A stretch of DNA of 64,000 bases from JAGWBJ01 sp964291465 (GCA_964291465.2 OZ219934.1:1-64000); one strand, 5' to 3'. Shown: positions 39,371-47,928, numbered from the stretch's first letter. Translations and numbers: made by a program. Notes: a model not told the origin generated them from the sequence alone.

Positions 39371-40426
39371 ATGGTTACGGAGAAAGCGAAGTCCCTGGAC
39401 ATCGCCATAGCGCAAATCGAACGGCAGTACGGCAAGGGCGCCATAATGCGGCTGGGGGAGATGGACCAGAAGCTGGGGACCGAGGTTGTCTCCACCGGGT
39501 CCCTGTCCCTGGACATCGCCCTGGGGGTCGGCGGCATACCCAGGGGCCGCGTGACCGAGATATACGGCACCGAGTCCGCGGGCAAGTCCACCCTGGCCCT
39601 GCACATAATGGCCGAGACCCAGAAGGACGGCGGGACGGCCGCCTACGTGGACGTGGAGCACGCGCTGGACCCCGCTTACGCCGCCAACTGCGGCGTGGAC
39701 CTGGACGGCCTGCTCATTGCCCAGCCCGACAGCGCCGAGCAGGCCCTGGAGATAACCGAGTACCTGGTGCGCAGCGGCGGCGTGGACACGGTGGTCATTG
39801 ACAGCGTGGCCGCCCTGGTCCCCAAGTCCGAGCTGGAGGGGGACATGGGGGACTCCCACGTCGGCCTCCAGGCCCGGCTCATGTCCCAGGCCCTGCGCAA
39901 GCTGACCGCCGCCATCCACCACTCCCACACCGCGGTGGTATTCATCAACCAGCTACGGGAGAAGGTGGGCGTGATGTACGGCAGCCCCGAGGTCACCCCC
40001 GGCGGCCGCGCCCTCAAGTTCTACAGCTCGGTGCGCATCGACCTGCGCCGCATAGAGTCCATCAAGCAGGGCTCGGACATACTGGGAAACCGGGTGCGGG
40101 CCCGGATCGTGAAGAACAAGGTGGCCCCGCCCTTCCGGGTCGCGGAGTTCGACATCATGTTCAACCGCGGCATCAACAAGATGGGCGACCTGCTGGACCT
40201 GGGAGTTGCCCGCAACATCGTGAAGAAGGCCGGGGCCTTCTACTCCTACGGCGACGCACGTCTGGGACAGGGCAGGGAGAACTCCAAGGCGTTCCTGGAC
40301 GAGCACCCGGAGGTGGCCCGGGAGATCGAGGGCCGCATCCGCGGGCTGGAGCCCAGCGTGGCGGAGCCCGCCAGGAACGGCGCCGGGGACCCCGCGGGCA
40401 TCGGCGCCGCGGCGGAGACCGACTAA
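39371..40426 (+). CDS. recA: Recombinase A
   Basis: A complete 351-residue RecA. The Walker A motif GTESAGKST is at 66-74; VVIDSVAALVPK is Walker B; GDSHVGLQARLMSQALRKL is loop L1 and VFINQLREKVGVMYGSPEVT follows it; a C-terminal tail is alanine/glycine-rich with acidic residues. It forms filaments on single-stranded DNA for homologous recombination and coprotease activity. GGGAGG lies four bases before the ATG. A TATGCT -10-like box (39330-39335) is upstream, but no -35 and no LexA-type box were recognised. With comEC in the window it suggests transformation-linked recombination. Confidence 0.97.
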   Translation: MVTEKAKSLDIAIAQIERQYGKGAIMRLGEMDQKLGTEVVSTGSLSLDIALGVGGIPRGRVTEIYGTESAGKSTLALHIMAETQKDGGTAAYVDVEHALDPAYAANCGVDLDGLLIAQPDSAEQALEITEYLVRSGGVDTVVIDSVAALVPKSELEGDMGDSHVGLQARLMSQALRKLTAAIHHSHTAVVFINQLREKVGVMYGSPEVTPGGRALKFYSSVRIDLRRIESIKQGSDILGNRVRARIVKNKVAPPFRVAEFDIMFNRGINKMGDLLDLGVARNIVKKAGAFYSYGDARLGQGRENSKAFLDEHPEVAREIEGRIRGLEPSVAEPARNGAGDPAGIGAAAETD

Positions 40427-40442
40427 CGGGGCTCCGGGGGAG

Positions 40443-41072
40443 TCACCGGACCCGGATCACCGCCATGTAGTAGGCCAAGGCCGAGGGTAGCAGGAGAAGC
40501 AGCGGGAAGGCCTGGATCGTCAACACGACGGTGAGCACCGAGAGCGTGACCCCCACCACCGCGATGACGACCAACCCCCGCCCTCGTTTCCGGTTGGACA
40601 TGAGGCTGACGGCCTCCCCTACGGCGAACCCCGCCCCGCCGGCCAGCAGCCAAGGAAGGAATGGAATCCCCAGGGTGAGGGCCCACAGGACCCCGCCCAC
40701 TATCCCCACCATCACCGACGCCACCGAGGCGCGCAGATAGTAGCCGGTGGACACGTCGTAGGTGGGATGCCTGGTCACCCGGGCGCAGTCCCGGCAGCGC
40801 GCCCCCACCGGCGTCTGGATCATGCAGCGGGGGCAGATGTACTGGCCGCACTTGCCGCAGGCCAGGCCCGTCTCCACCTCGGGGTGGAAGGTGCACCGGT
40901 GAAAGCCGTACTGCGCCTCCTCCGAGGCGGCCGGCGAGGCGGCCGGCGAGGCATCCGGCGAATCGCCGGGCTGGGGCTCCACCGCCCCTCCGCAACTGGT
41001 GCAGTACCGCGCCTCGGGCCTGTTCTCCGCACCGCAGGCGCGGCATGTTATCGGGCTAGCTGACGGTCCCAT
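40443..41072 (-). CDS. Zinc-ribbon/B-box membrane protein (hypothetical)
   Basis: A 209-residue protein beginning with a double-CxxC zinc ribbon (CRACGAENRPEARYCTSCGG), then a B-box-like cysteine/histidine domain (about 55-100: CTFHPEVETGLACGKCGQY, CPRCMIQTPVGARCRDC). A membrane domain with about four helices (about 115-205) follows. This plan is common in membrane proteins of Chloroflexota and Actinomycetota whose function is not known. Its 5' end overlaps the PlsY-like gene by 17 bp, so it belongs to the minus-strand operon. It ends 16 bp from recA. Confidence 0.72.
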   Translation of the reverse strand: MGPSASPITCRACGAENRPEARYCTSCGGAVEPQPGDSPDASPAASPAASEEAQYGFHRCTFHPEVETGLACGKCGQYICPRCMIQTPVGARCRDCARVTRHPTYDVSTGYYLRASVASVMVGIVGGVLWALTLGIPFLPWLLAGGAGFAVGEAVSLMSNRKRGRGLVVIAVVGVTLSVLTVVLTIQAFPLLLLLPSALAYYMAVIRVR

Positions 41073-41742
41073 CCCGTTCCCCCGGGCCCCGGTTCACCCA
41101 TGCCGCGTGCTCGGCCACGTCCCGGTCCATGATCAGGCGGTTCAGGAGCACCCGCATCCTGGGGATGTCCGGCGGCATGGGGGCCAGGTTGGCATGCAGC
41201 CGCTTGAGGCCGGTCACTACGACGATGCCCGCACAGAACCACGCCACGGAAGCGGGCTCGCCCAACACGACGGCAGCCACGGGCAGGAGTAAAAGGGCGA
41301 TGAGCACCCACACCCCCGAGCTCCGGAACAGCGCCCAGCCCCCTATGGCCACCGCGGCGAACACCACCAGCTCCTTCCAGGCCAGTGCGCCCAGGGCCCC
41401 TATGGCAACGCCCACGGCCCGGCCGCCCCCGAATTTCAGGAGAATCGACCAGTTGTGGCCTACCATGGACATGAGGGGCGCGCCCATGAGGGCATATGAC
41501 GACCTGTCCAAGTCCAGCACGAAAATCCCGATCCACACGGGAGAAGCGCCCTTGCCGAACAACTCGAACACCCCCAGCAGGATGCCCCACCCCTTGCCGA
41601 CGTTGTGGAAGACGTTGGTGCCGCCCACGTTGCCGCTGCCATAGAGACGGATGTCGATGCCCTTGACCATGCGTCCCAGGATGTACGCCGTCGGCACGGA
41701 CCCAATCAGGTACGAGTACAGGTAGAGTGCGGCCAGCTCCAT
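41056..41742 (-). CDS. PlsY-like glycerol-3-phosphate acyltransferase
   Basis: A 228-residue polytopic membrane protein matching the PlsY family: YLIGSVPTAYILGRM at the N-terminus, the motif 1-like block GSGNVGGTNVFHNVGKGWG, and the central GHNWSILLKFGGGRAVGVA. PlsY acylates glycerol 3-phosphate from acyl-phosphate to make lysophosphatidate. Compared with canonical PlsY the third motif and C-terminus are divergent, so it may be a paralogue. It lies 29 bp downstream of the PHP gene and overlaps the next by 17 bp. Confidence 0.82.
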   Translation of the reverse strand: MELAALYLYSYLIGSVPTAYILGRMVKGIDIRLYGSGNVGGTNVFHNVGKGWGILLGVFELFGKGASPVWIGIFVLDLDRSSYALMGAPLMSMVGHNWSILLKFGGGRAVGVAIGALGALAWKELVVFAAVAIGGWALFRSSGVWVLIALLLLPVAAVVLGEPASVAWFCAGIVVVTGLKRLHANLAPMPPDIPRMRVLLNRLIMDRDVAEHAAWVNRGPGERDGTVS

Positions 41743-41771
41743 GGATGCTCCGCTCGTCGATACCCGGGCCC

Positions 41772-42617
41772 CTAGGCTGGGATGGACACCGGCCGGGTCG
41801 CCAGCTCCCGCAGCCTGTCCACCGTGTCCAGGGGCGGCCCCATGTTGCCGGGCAGGGGCTCTCCCTTGTTGCCCAACCCATGATAGTCGCTGCCTCCGCA
41901 GGCCAGCAGCCCGTGATTGGCCGCGACGGCCGCAAGCTCCCCGATCTGCTCCGGCGAGTACTGGGCGTAGTAGACCTCCATGCCGACCAGCCCCGCCCTC
42001 TTCAGCTCCTCCAGGGTCGGGTCAAGGTCCGGCATCCACCCGGGGTGCGCAACGACTGCGGCGCCCCCCCAGTCGCGGATCAGCTCCACGGCCTGCACCG
42101 GCGTGAGCTTCTCCCGCTCCACGTAAGCGGGCCCGTTTCTGCCGATGTAGGCGTCGAAGGCCTCCCGGGGCTCCTTGATGTAGCCCTTCTCCACCATGGC
42201 CAGCGCCAAGTGAGGCCGCCCCACCGCGCCCTCGCCTGCGATGGCCTGCACCCGGTCCCACTCGATCTCTATGCCCAGCTCCCCCAGCTTCTCCACCATC
42301 TTTCGCGCCCGGTCCAGCCTCCCCTCCCGGAATCGCGCCAACCGCTCCTGCACGCCGGGGTCCGTGTACTGGATGTAGTAGGCCAGGACGTGTATCTCGT
42401 TGCCGGGCACGTCGGTGCTGAGCTCTATCCCCGGCACCACACGGAGGTCCGGATAGGCGGAGGCGGCTTCCAAGGCCTCCGCCAGCCCCTCGGTGGAGTC
42501 GTGGTCCGTCACCGCCACGGCCCTGAGCCCTCGCCGGGCCACCAGCTCCATGAGCTGGGTGGGCGTCAGGCGCCCGTCGGAGGCCGTGGTGTGAAGATGG
42601 AGGTCGGCGATGGGCAT
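41772..42617 (-). CDS. PHP-domain metal-dependent phosphoesterase
   Basis: A 281-residue PHP phosphoesterase. The metal ligands are visible: IADLHLHTTASDG (HxH), AVTDHDST (DHD), PGIELST, AAVVAHPGW (H), and a terminal GSDYHG (DxH). Related enzymes include RNase AM/YciV-like 5'-3' exonucleases and nucleoside 3',5'-bisphosphate phosphatases. An RNA-turnover role would fit its operon with RNase Y and the YmdB-type phosphodiesterase. Its ATG overlaps the stop of the upstream gene by one base (TGATG). Confidence 0.87.
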   Translation of the reverse strand: MPIADLHLHTTASDGRLTPTQLMELVARRGLRAVAVTDHDSTEGLAEALEAASAYPDLRVVPGIELSTDVPGNEIHVLAYYIQYTDPGVQERLARFREGRLDRARKMVEKLGELGIEIEWDRVQAIAGEGAVGRPHLALAMVEKGYIKEPREAFDAYIGRNGPAYVEREKLTPVQAVELIRDWGGAAVVAHPGWMPDLDPTLEELKRAGLVGMEVYYAQYSPEQIGELAAVAANHGLLACGGSDYHGLGNKGEPLPGNMGPPLDTVDRLRELATRPVSIPA

Positions 42618-43393
42618 CAGGCCAGGGTCCTGTCAACCCGCTGTATCCCGGTGGCCACACCCCGGTCCTCGTCCACGTCTACCAGGACCGAGTTGAGGAC
42701 CACCGGCCCTGCGGCCACGGTGAGCTTTCGGGGCATCTGGGTCAGGAAGCCCCTGAGCACGCCCTCGGGCTCGCACCCGATGACCGAGTCCCGGGGCCCG
42801 GCCATGCCCAGGTCCGTGACGAAGGCGGTGCCGTTGGGCAGGATGCGGGCGTCGGCCGTGGGGACGTGTGTATGGGTGCCCACGACGGCGGACACGCGGC
42901 CGTCGAGGTACCACCCCATCGCCTGCTTCTCCGAGGTGGCCTCGCCGTGGAAGTCCACGATGACCGCCTTGGGGGCGTTGGGGCCCCCGGCCTGCTCCTC
43001 CAGCAGCCGGTCGGCCGCGCGGAAGGGGCAGTCCAGCGTGTTCATGAACACCCGGCCCATGAGGTTCAGCACCAGGGTGTCGCCGATGCGGATGTGGCCC
43101 CGGCCGGGGGCGCCTTCCGGGTAGTTGGCCGGCCGGATGAGGGGCCACTCCTCCTCGATGTACGGGACTATCTCCTTCTGCTTCCAGATGTGGTTCCCCG
43201 ACGTGATCACGTCCACGTCGCTCTCCAGGAGCTCCTGGGCCGTGCCCGGGGTTATGCCGAAGCCGCCGGCCGTGTTCTCGCCGTTGGCGATGACCAGGTC
43301 GATCCCCATCTCCTGGCGGAGGCCGGGTACCAGGGCGCGCACGGCCCTGCGGCCTGGTTTTCCGATTACGTCACCTATGAGCAGAATGCGCAA
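42617..43393 (-). CDS. YmdB-type metallophosphoesterase (TIGR00282 family)
   Basis: A 258-residue phosphodiesterase of the YmdB/TIGR00282 family. Motifs: ILLIGDVIGKPGRRAV, ANGENTAGGFGIT, TSGNHIWKQ, IVDFHGEATSEKQAM, and VGTHTHVPTAD, giving the two-metal site. In Bacillus the family hydrolyses 2',3'-cyclic nucleotides and its gene sits next to rny, the same neighbourhood as here. The start is a TTG (minus strand at 43393) with a weak site upstream. It lies 138 bp downstream of RNase Y, a gap in which I found no promoter. Confidence 0.9.
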   Translation of the reverse strand: MRILLIGDVIGKPGRRAVRALVPGLRQEMGIDLVIANGENTAGGFGITPGTAQELLESDVDVITSGNHIWKQKEIVPYIEEEWPLIRPANYPEGAPGRGHIRIGDTLVLNLMGRVFMNTLDCPFRAADRLLEEQAGGPNAPKAVIVDFHGEATSEKQAMGWYLDGRVSAVVGTHTHVPTADARILPNGTAFVTDLGMAGPRDSVIGCEPEGVLRGFLTQMPRKLTVAAGPVVLNSVLVDVDEDRGVATGIQRVDRTLA

Positions 43394-43531
43394 GGGTACC
43401 TACACTGTCCTTTTTCCCAGCATCAACCGGGGCCCCTGCCGTCGGATCGAGACCCTCACAGCGGCGGCCCCGGCGTCAAATGCTCTCGCGATGGCCGGTC
43501 TTCCCGATGACCTGTGCCCGGGCCGGCCCCC

Positions 43532-45007
43532 CTACCGGGCGAACTCGACGGAGCGGGTCTCCCGGATGACCGTCACCTTGATCTGCCCCGGGAACACCAG
43601 GTCTTCCTCTATCTTCTTGGCGATGTCGCGGGCGAGGACCGAGGCGTTTCCGTCATCTATGTTGTCCGGCTTCACCATTATCCGGACTTCGCGCCCGGCC
43701 TGTATGGCGAAAGCCTTCTCGATGCCGCCGAAGCTGGTGGCCACGTTCTCCAGCGCCTCCAGCCGCTTCACGTAGTGCTCCAGGGACTCCTTCCGGGCGC
43801 CGGGCCTGGCCGCGCTGATGGCGTCGGCGGTGGCCACAAGGAACGCCTCCACGGAGCCCCTCTCCTCGTCGTGGTGCTCCATGATGGCCCTGTGCACCTC
43901 GGCGTGTATGCCGAACTTGCGGGCTATGTCCGCGCCTATCTCCGCGTGGGGCCCGTCCACCTCGTGGGTGAGGGACTTGCCGATGTCGTGGAGCAGGCCG
44001 CCGGCCTTGGATACTTCGATGTTGGCGCCTATCTCCGCGGCCAGCATGCCGGCCAGCAGGGACACCTCCACGGAGTGCTGCAGGACGTTCTCCCCGTAGC
44101 TGTACCGGTACTTCAGGCGTCCCAGCAGCTTGATCAGCTCCGGGTTGAGCCCGGCCACGCCGGCCTCGAAGACCGCCTTCTCACCCTCCCGCTCGATGGT
44201 CTCGTCCATCTCCTTGCGGGTGCGCTCCACCATATCCTCGATGCGGGCGGGCTGTATCCGGCCGTCCTGCACCAGCTTCTCCAGGGTCAGGCGCGCCATC
44301 TCCCGGCGCACCGGGTCAAAGCAGGACACGGTAACCACCTCGGGGGTGTCGTCGATGATGACATCCACCCCGGTGAGGGCTTCCAGCACCTTGATGTTCC
44401 GGCCCTCCCGCCCGATGAGACGCCCTTTCATGTCGTCGTTGGGCAGGCGGACTACGGACGTGGTGTGCTCGGACACCACGTCGGTGGCCAACCTCTGTAT
44501 GGCCAGTGTAACGACCCGACGGGCCTTCTGGTCCGCTTCTTCTGCCATCTGCCGCTCTAGGTCGTAGTAGCGGCGGGCAAGCTCGTGCTTCATCTCATCT
44601 TCGGACTTCTTGAAGATGATGTCCCGGGCCTCAGCCGCGGTCAGACGAGCGACTTCTTCCAGCTGCCTGAGTTGTTGGGCCTTGATCTCTTCGATCTCTT
44701 GCTTGTGGGTCTCCAGGTCCCGTTCTCTGGTGCCGAGGGCCTCCTCTTGACGTTCCAGGCTCTCGGTCCTTCGCTCCAGGCTCTCCTCTCTCTGGAGGTG
44801 TCTCTTCTCCTGTCTCTGAAGCTCCCGTCGCCTCTCCTTGAGGTCCGACTCCACCGAAGAACGGGTCTTTAGGGCATCTTCCCTGGCCTCGAGGAGGAGC
44901 TTCTTCTTCTCCTCCTCGGCCTCGGTTAGTATCCTCTGGGCTTCCTCTCTAGCAGCTTTAGAGCGTCCAGCACCCGCTAGGCCGGCAAGGAATTTAAGGA
45001 TGTTCAA
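43532..45007 (-). CDS. rny: Ribonuclease Y
   Basis: An RNase Y of about 491 residues: an N-terminal coiled coil (to about 185), a KH domain (GRLIGREGRNIKVLEALTGV), and an HD domain (GGLLHDIGKSLTHE, IMEHHDE) with a C-terminal RNase Y tail. It is the main endonuclease of mRNA decay in many monoderm bacteria. The usual N-terminal membrane helix is absent: the protein begins MNILKFLAGLAGAGRSKAAR. The TTG at 45007 is chosen because AAGGAAGG lies nine bases upstream. A GTG at 45016 and TTG at 45037 are possible, and neither adds a hydrophobic helix. Confidence 0.92.
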   Translation of the reverse strand: MNILKFLAGLAGAGRSKAAREEAQRILTEAEEEKKKLLLEAREDALKTRSSVESDLKERRRELQRQEKRHLQREESLERRTESLERQEEALGTRERDLETHKQEIEEIKAQQLRQLEEVARLTAAEARDIIFKKSEDEMKHELARRYYDLERQMAEEADQKARRVVTLAIQRLATDVVSEHTTSVVRLPNDDMKGRLIGREGRNIKVLEALTGVDVIIDDTPEVVTVSCFDPVRREMARLTLEKLVQDGRIQPARIEDMVERTRKEMDETIEREGEKAVFEAGVAGLNPELIKLLGRLKYRYSYGENVLQHSVEVSLLAGMLAAEIGANIEVSKAGGLLHDIGKSLTHEVDGPHAEIGADIARKFGIHAEVHRAIMEHHDEERGSVEAFLVATADAISAARPGARKESLEHYVKRLEALENVATSFGGIEKAFAIQAGREVRIMVKPDNIDDGNASVLARDIAKKIEEDLVFPGQIKVTVIRETRSVEFAR

Positions 45008-45040
45008 CCCGATCACCCTTCCTTTCCGCCTAGGCAAAAT

Positions 45041-45067
45041 GGTTCAGGGGTCTTCCCGCCCCTGACC
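45041..45067 (-). promoter_or_regulatory. Stem-loop at the 5' end of the rny mRNA
   Basis: Minus-strand GGTCAGGGG (45067-45059) and CCCCTGAACC (45050-45041) pair around an 8-nt loop with one bulged A. With transcription predicted to start near 45066, this stem-loop is the first structure of the RNA and could affect its stability. Confidence 0.5.
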
Positions 45068-45072
45068 AAATC

Positions 45073-45101
45073 ATCATAACCGTGACCCCCATGAGTGTCA
45101 A
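45073..45101 (-). promoter_or_regulatory. sigma-70 promoter of the rny operon
   Basis: Minus strand TTGACA (plus 45096-45101), a 17-bp spacer and TATGAT (45073-45078). It drives rny, the ymdB-like gene, PHP, plsY-like and the zinc-ribbon gene if they form one operon. Confidence 0.78.
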
Positions 45102-45224
45102 GGAGAACGGCGCCCGCCATAGGCGTGTCCGGAGCGTGGCAGGCACTGCGGAGTAGGCACGGAGTGTCGCCTGTGATACCATGTTTTTCGGCGGGCCGGC
45201 GCCCGGAGCGCGGGCCCCTCCGAG

Positions 45225-46079
45225 GTGACATGGGTGGTCCATGACAACGGCCAGGGAAGGGCCCTCCGGGACCTGCGGCTGCTGGAGGGTGAGCGCATCG
45301 AGGACCGGTTCGTCCCGGACACCGGGTCCGTCCCCGACACGCCGGCCAGCGGACCGCTGCTGGTCCTGACCAGCCACCGGATCATCTCCTTCAAAGACGG
45401 TGACGGCGACAAGAGTGCTTCGGCCGCTGTCGTCGCCGAGCTGCAGGGGGTCTCAGTCAAGGCCAACACCAGGGGGCTCCGGGACCTGGTCCAGGGCCTG
45501 TTCCTGGTGCTGGGAGGCATTCTCAGCTACATAGTCCTGGGGTACATCCTGGACGGCATAACCGTAGCCCTGGCCCTGGGCGCGGCCATCGCCCTCGTCG
45601 GTGTCCTCTTCATCGGCAAGTACCTGATCTGGGAGGAAGACGGCAGCGTCACCTTCGTCGCGGGCGGTTGGCAGACGTCCTTCACCTACCAGAACGACCG
45701 GGCAAGCTCGGACCTGTACAGGCTGATCGACAGGTGCTTCCAGCTAAAGCTCGACACCGAAGACGCGGCGCCAACCCATCAGCCCGACACGCACCCCGAG
45801 GAAGCGCCCGTCCTGGCGCCATCCACCGTGGCCCTTCCGGATGCGGAGGCGGCGCCGGCCACCATGGCCCTAACGAATGCAGAAGAGGGGGCGGAGGCGA
45901 CCCCGGCCGCCGTGGAGCCCCTGGGAGTGGTCGACGGACCGCCCCAATCCCCGTCGGAGGGGCCAACGGAGCCTTCGCGCGCCGCCAACGACGCGGCCCG
46001 CGGGGTCTACCGGCCCTCGTGGAGCCGGAGCGGCACGGGCAACGACCCATGGCCCCCGCCCCGCACCGGGACTGGCTGA
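45225..46079 (+). CDS. Membrane protein with disordered C-terminal tail (hypothetical)
   Basis: A 284-residue protein. An N-terminal domain (about 1-85, with LLVLTSHRIISFKDGDGDKS resembling a PH-like strand pair) is followed by two adjacent transmembrane helices (about 88-135). A short cytoplasmic segment (VTFVAGGWQTSFTYQNDRAS) and then a 110-residue alanine/proline/glutamate-rich disordered tail complete it. The start is a GTG; no ATG lies in this frame, and a 15-codon frame (ATG 45181) ends with a TGA overlapping this GTG. Function unknown; it is divergent from the rny operon. Confidence 0.68.
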   Translation: MTWVVHDNGQGRALRDLRLLEGERIEDRFVPDTGSVPDTPASGPLLVLTSHRIISFKDGDGDKSASAAVVAELQGVSVKANTRGLRDLVQGLFLVLGGILSYIVLGYILDGITVALALGAAIALVGVLFIGKYLIWEEDGSVTFVAGGWQTSFTYQNDRASSDLYRLIDRCFQLKLDTEDAAPTHQPDTHPEEAPVLAPSTVALPDAEAAPATMALTNAEEGAEATPAAVEPLGVVDGPPQSPSEGPTEPSRAANDAARGVYRPSWSRSGTGNDPWPPPRTGTG

Positions 46080-46146
46080 GCCGGCGCCCCGCGTCAACAC
46101 CCCCAGGGTCAACACCCCGGGCCAGCTCCCCGGATCAACGCCCCGA

Positions 46147-47193
46147 TCAACCCAGGGAAAGGCCCGGGTCCACGTCGATGTCCGGGGGGTCCCCGCCCCG
46201 CAGCTCCATCTGGAACCGGGCGCACGCAGCGATCATGGCCCCGTTGTCCGTACACAGCACCGGACGCGGTATCAGCGCGGGCACCGGGGCCGCCTCAGCC
46301 ATGCGCTTTCTCAGCAGCGCGTTGGCGGTCACGCCTCCCCCGAGGACGATGCCCCTGGCGCCCCACTTCTCCGCGGCATCCACTGTCTTGCGCACCGCGA
46401 CGTCCACCACCGACTCCTGGAAGGCCGCGGACAGCTCCCTGACCACACGGTCCAGCCGCTCCGCCGGGACGGAGGTCGGGTCGGGATAGACCTGGGCGGC
46501 CTGGGCCATGTGCAGCAGGGCGGTCTTCACGCCGCTGAAGCTGAAGTCCAGACTCCCCCTCAGCCAGGCGCGGGGCAGCCTCTCCTCGCCCAACGCTCCC
46601 TCGGACGCCTTCTGTATCTCGGGGCCTCCGGGGAAACCCAACCCCAGGATGCGGGCCGCCTTGTCAAAGGCCTCACCCGCGGCGTCGTCCCGCGTCCTGC
46701 CCAGGAGGCGGTACTCGCCGTGGCCCTCCATCAGCACCAGGTCCGTGTGGCCTCCCGAGGCGATCAGGCACACCAGGGGGAAGCCCGGAGACTCCGCCGG
46801 GTCCTCCGGGGGGTCCGCCTCCCGGGGATGGAGCCAGGCAGCGTATATGTGCCCCTCCAGGTGATTGACTCCCAGGAAGGGGACTCCCAGCGACAGGGCA
46901 AGGGACTTGGCGAAGTTGACCCCCACCAGCAGGGCCCCGGCCAGACCCGGGCCGTGGGTCACCGCAACGGCGTCCACGTCCTCGAAGGAGACCCCCGCGT
47001 CCTCCAGGGCCCGGTCCACCGTGGGCGCGATGTCGATCACGTGCTGCCGGGAGGCAACCTCGGGTACGACGCCGCCGTACTGGGCGTGTATCTTCACCTG
47101 GGATGCGATGACGTTGGAGAGCAGGCGCCGCCCGTCCTCCACCACCGAGGCCGCCGTCTCGTCGCAGGATGTCTCTATGCCAAGTATCTTCAT
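46147..47193 (-). CDS. tsaD: tRNA N6-threonylcarbamoyladenosine transferase TsaD
   Basis: A 348-residue TsaD/Kae1, which with TsaB and TsaE transfers threonylcarbamoyl to A37 of ANN-decoding tRNAs. Motifs: ILGIETSCDETAASVV at the N-terminus, the metal site HLEGHIYAAW, SGGHTDLVLM, and DDAAGEAFDKAARILGLGFP. The ATG at 47193 fits the family start; upstream ATGs at 47208 and 47253 do not. A TTGACG-TATCAT promoter places the transcript start about seven bases before this ATG, so translation is close to leaderless. TsaB and TsaE are not adjacent. Confidence 0.95.
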   Translation of the reverse strand: MKILGIETSCDETAASVVEDGRRLLSNVIASQVKIHAQYGGVVPEVASRQHVIDIAPTVDRALEDAGVSFEDVDAVAVTHGPGLAGALLVGVNFAKSLALSLGVPFLGVNHLEGHIYAAWLHPREADPPEDPAESPGFPLVCLIASGGHTDLVLMEGHGEYRLLGRTRDDAAGEAFDKAARILGLGFPGGPEIQKASEGALGEERLPRAWLRGSLDFSFSGVKTALLHMAQAAQVYPDPTSVPAERLDRVVRELSAAFQESVVDVAVRKTVDAAEKWGARGIVLGGGVTANALLRKRMAEAAPVPALIPRPVLCTDNGAMIAACARFQMELRGGDPPDIDVDPGLSLG

Positions 47194-47206
47194 GTCCGCA
47201 CCGTGC

Positions 47207-47235
47207 ATGATAGGCCCGTCGTCACGCCCCGTCAA
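47207..47235 (-). promoter_or_regulatory. tsaD promoter, near-leaderless
   Basis: Minus strand TTGACG (plus 47230-47235), a 17-bp spacer and TATCAT (47207-47212). The predicted start is near 47200, just upstream of the tsaD ATG at 47193; the ATG at 47208 falls inside the -10 box. Confidence 0.7.
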
Positions 47236-47262
47236 CGACGGGTGCCGTCCCAAAATCCCCCC

Positions 47263-47577
47263 CTAGCCGATCTGGGGAGTAGGATAGCCCCGGGACCAGG
47301 GGAGGAGGGTGTGGAGGAGGGTATCGACGTCGGGCTCGGCGCCCCGGCTGAGACACCTCTCCAGGTATTTGTGGACCGCCATGAAGGTGGGTAGCCCGTA
47401 GCCGGCGGAGACCACACGGTCTATGAAGGCACGACTGTTGGGCGGGGCGAGGCGCTCGACCAGGGCGGCGTGGTACTGGATACAGTACTCGTAGACCAAG
47501 CGGTATAGGCGCAGGAGGGCGAGGGGGCGGGCCATCTTCCTGCGGAGTGCGTTGACGCGGGCTCTGAGTGCATTCAT
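47263..47577 (-). CDS. Small conserved-looking protein of unknown function
   Basis: A 104-residue helical protein. The N-terminus is basic (MNALRARVNALRRKMARPLA), then a tyrosine/leucine-rich helix (LYRLVYEYCIQYHAALVERL) and a segment PPNSRAFIDRVVSAGYGLPT. AGGAG nine bases upstream of the ATG gives a firm start; the frame is open 43 codons further upstream but lacks a ribosome site there. I recognise no family. It lies between the tsaD promoter and a repeat-rich intergenic region. Confidence 0.6.
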   Translation of the reverse strand: MNALRARVNALRRKMARPLALLRLYRLVYEYCIQYHAALVERLAPPNSRAFIDRVVSAGYGLPTFMAVHKYLERCLSRGAEPDVDTLLHTLLPWSRGYPTPQIG

Positions 47578-47680
47578 ATCAGTGTTCTCCTGGCTGAGTC
47601 TTGTCGGGTGGGACGATGGGGGCTCTCCATGCCGGAAATTTTCAGTTTCCCTCTCATTTCCTCTCATTTTCTCCCATTTA

Positions 47681-47776
47681 GCCCTCACGCCGTCCCTCTC
47701 CCACATGGAGAGGGAGAATGGATAGGTGGGCCCTCACCCCTGCCCTCTCCCGAGGGAGAGGGAGACCGGATAGGTA
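47681..47776. repeat. Two tandem 47-48-bp units, each with a hairpin
   Basis: Unit 1 (47681-47728) and unit 2 (47730-47776) share GCCCTCAC, CCTCTCCC, GAGGGAGA and GGATAGGT. Each can fold as CCCTCTCC pairing with GGAGAGGG across a short loop. CCCTCTCCC-GGGAGAGGG units of this kind are common dispersed repeats in environmental Chloroflexota (family knowledge). Confidence 0.7.
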
Positions 47777-47928
47777 TTATGGTAGGACAAGGTTGGGTGG
47801 TTGGGAAGGAGCGAGTGTCACCGGGATGACGGCGTGGAGGGCGAAGATGTTTTCTCCTGTTGGAGGGAGATTCGGGGCTGTTGGAGGGGAGCCTCGGGCC
47901 TGTCCGGTTGCCCCCCGGCCGGCAATGT

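Noticed and set aside
46147..47253. Longer tsaD starting at 47253 or 47208
   Set aside because: The ATG at 47208 sits in the -10 box and both extensions precede the predicted transcription start; the family begins at MKILGIE.
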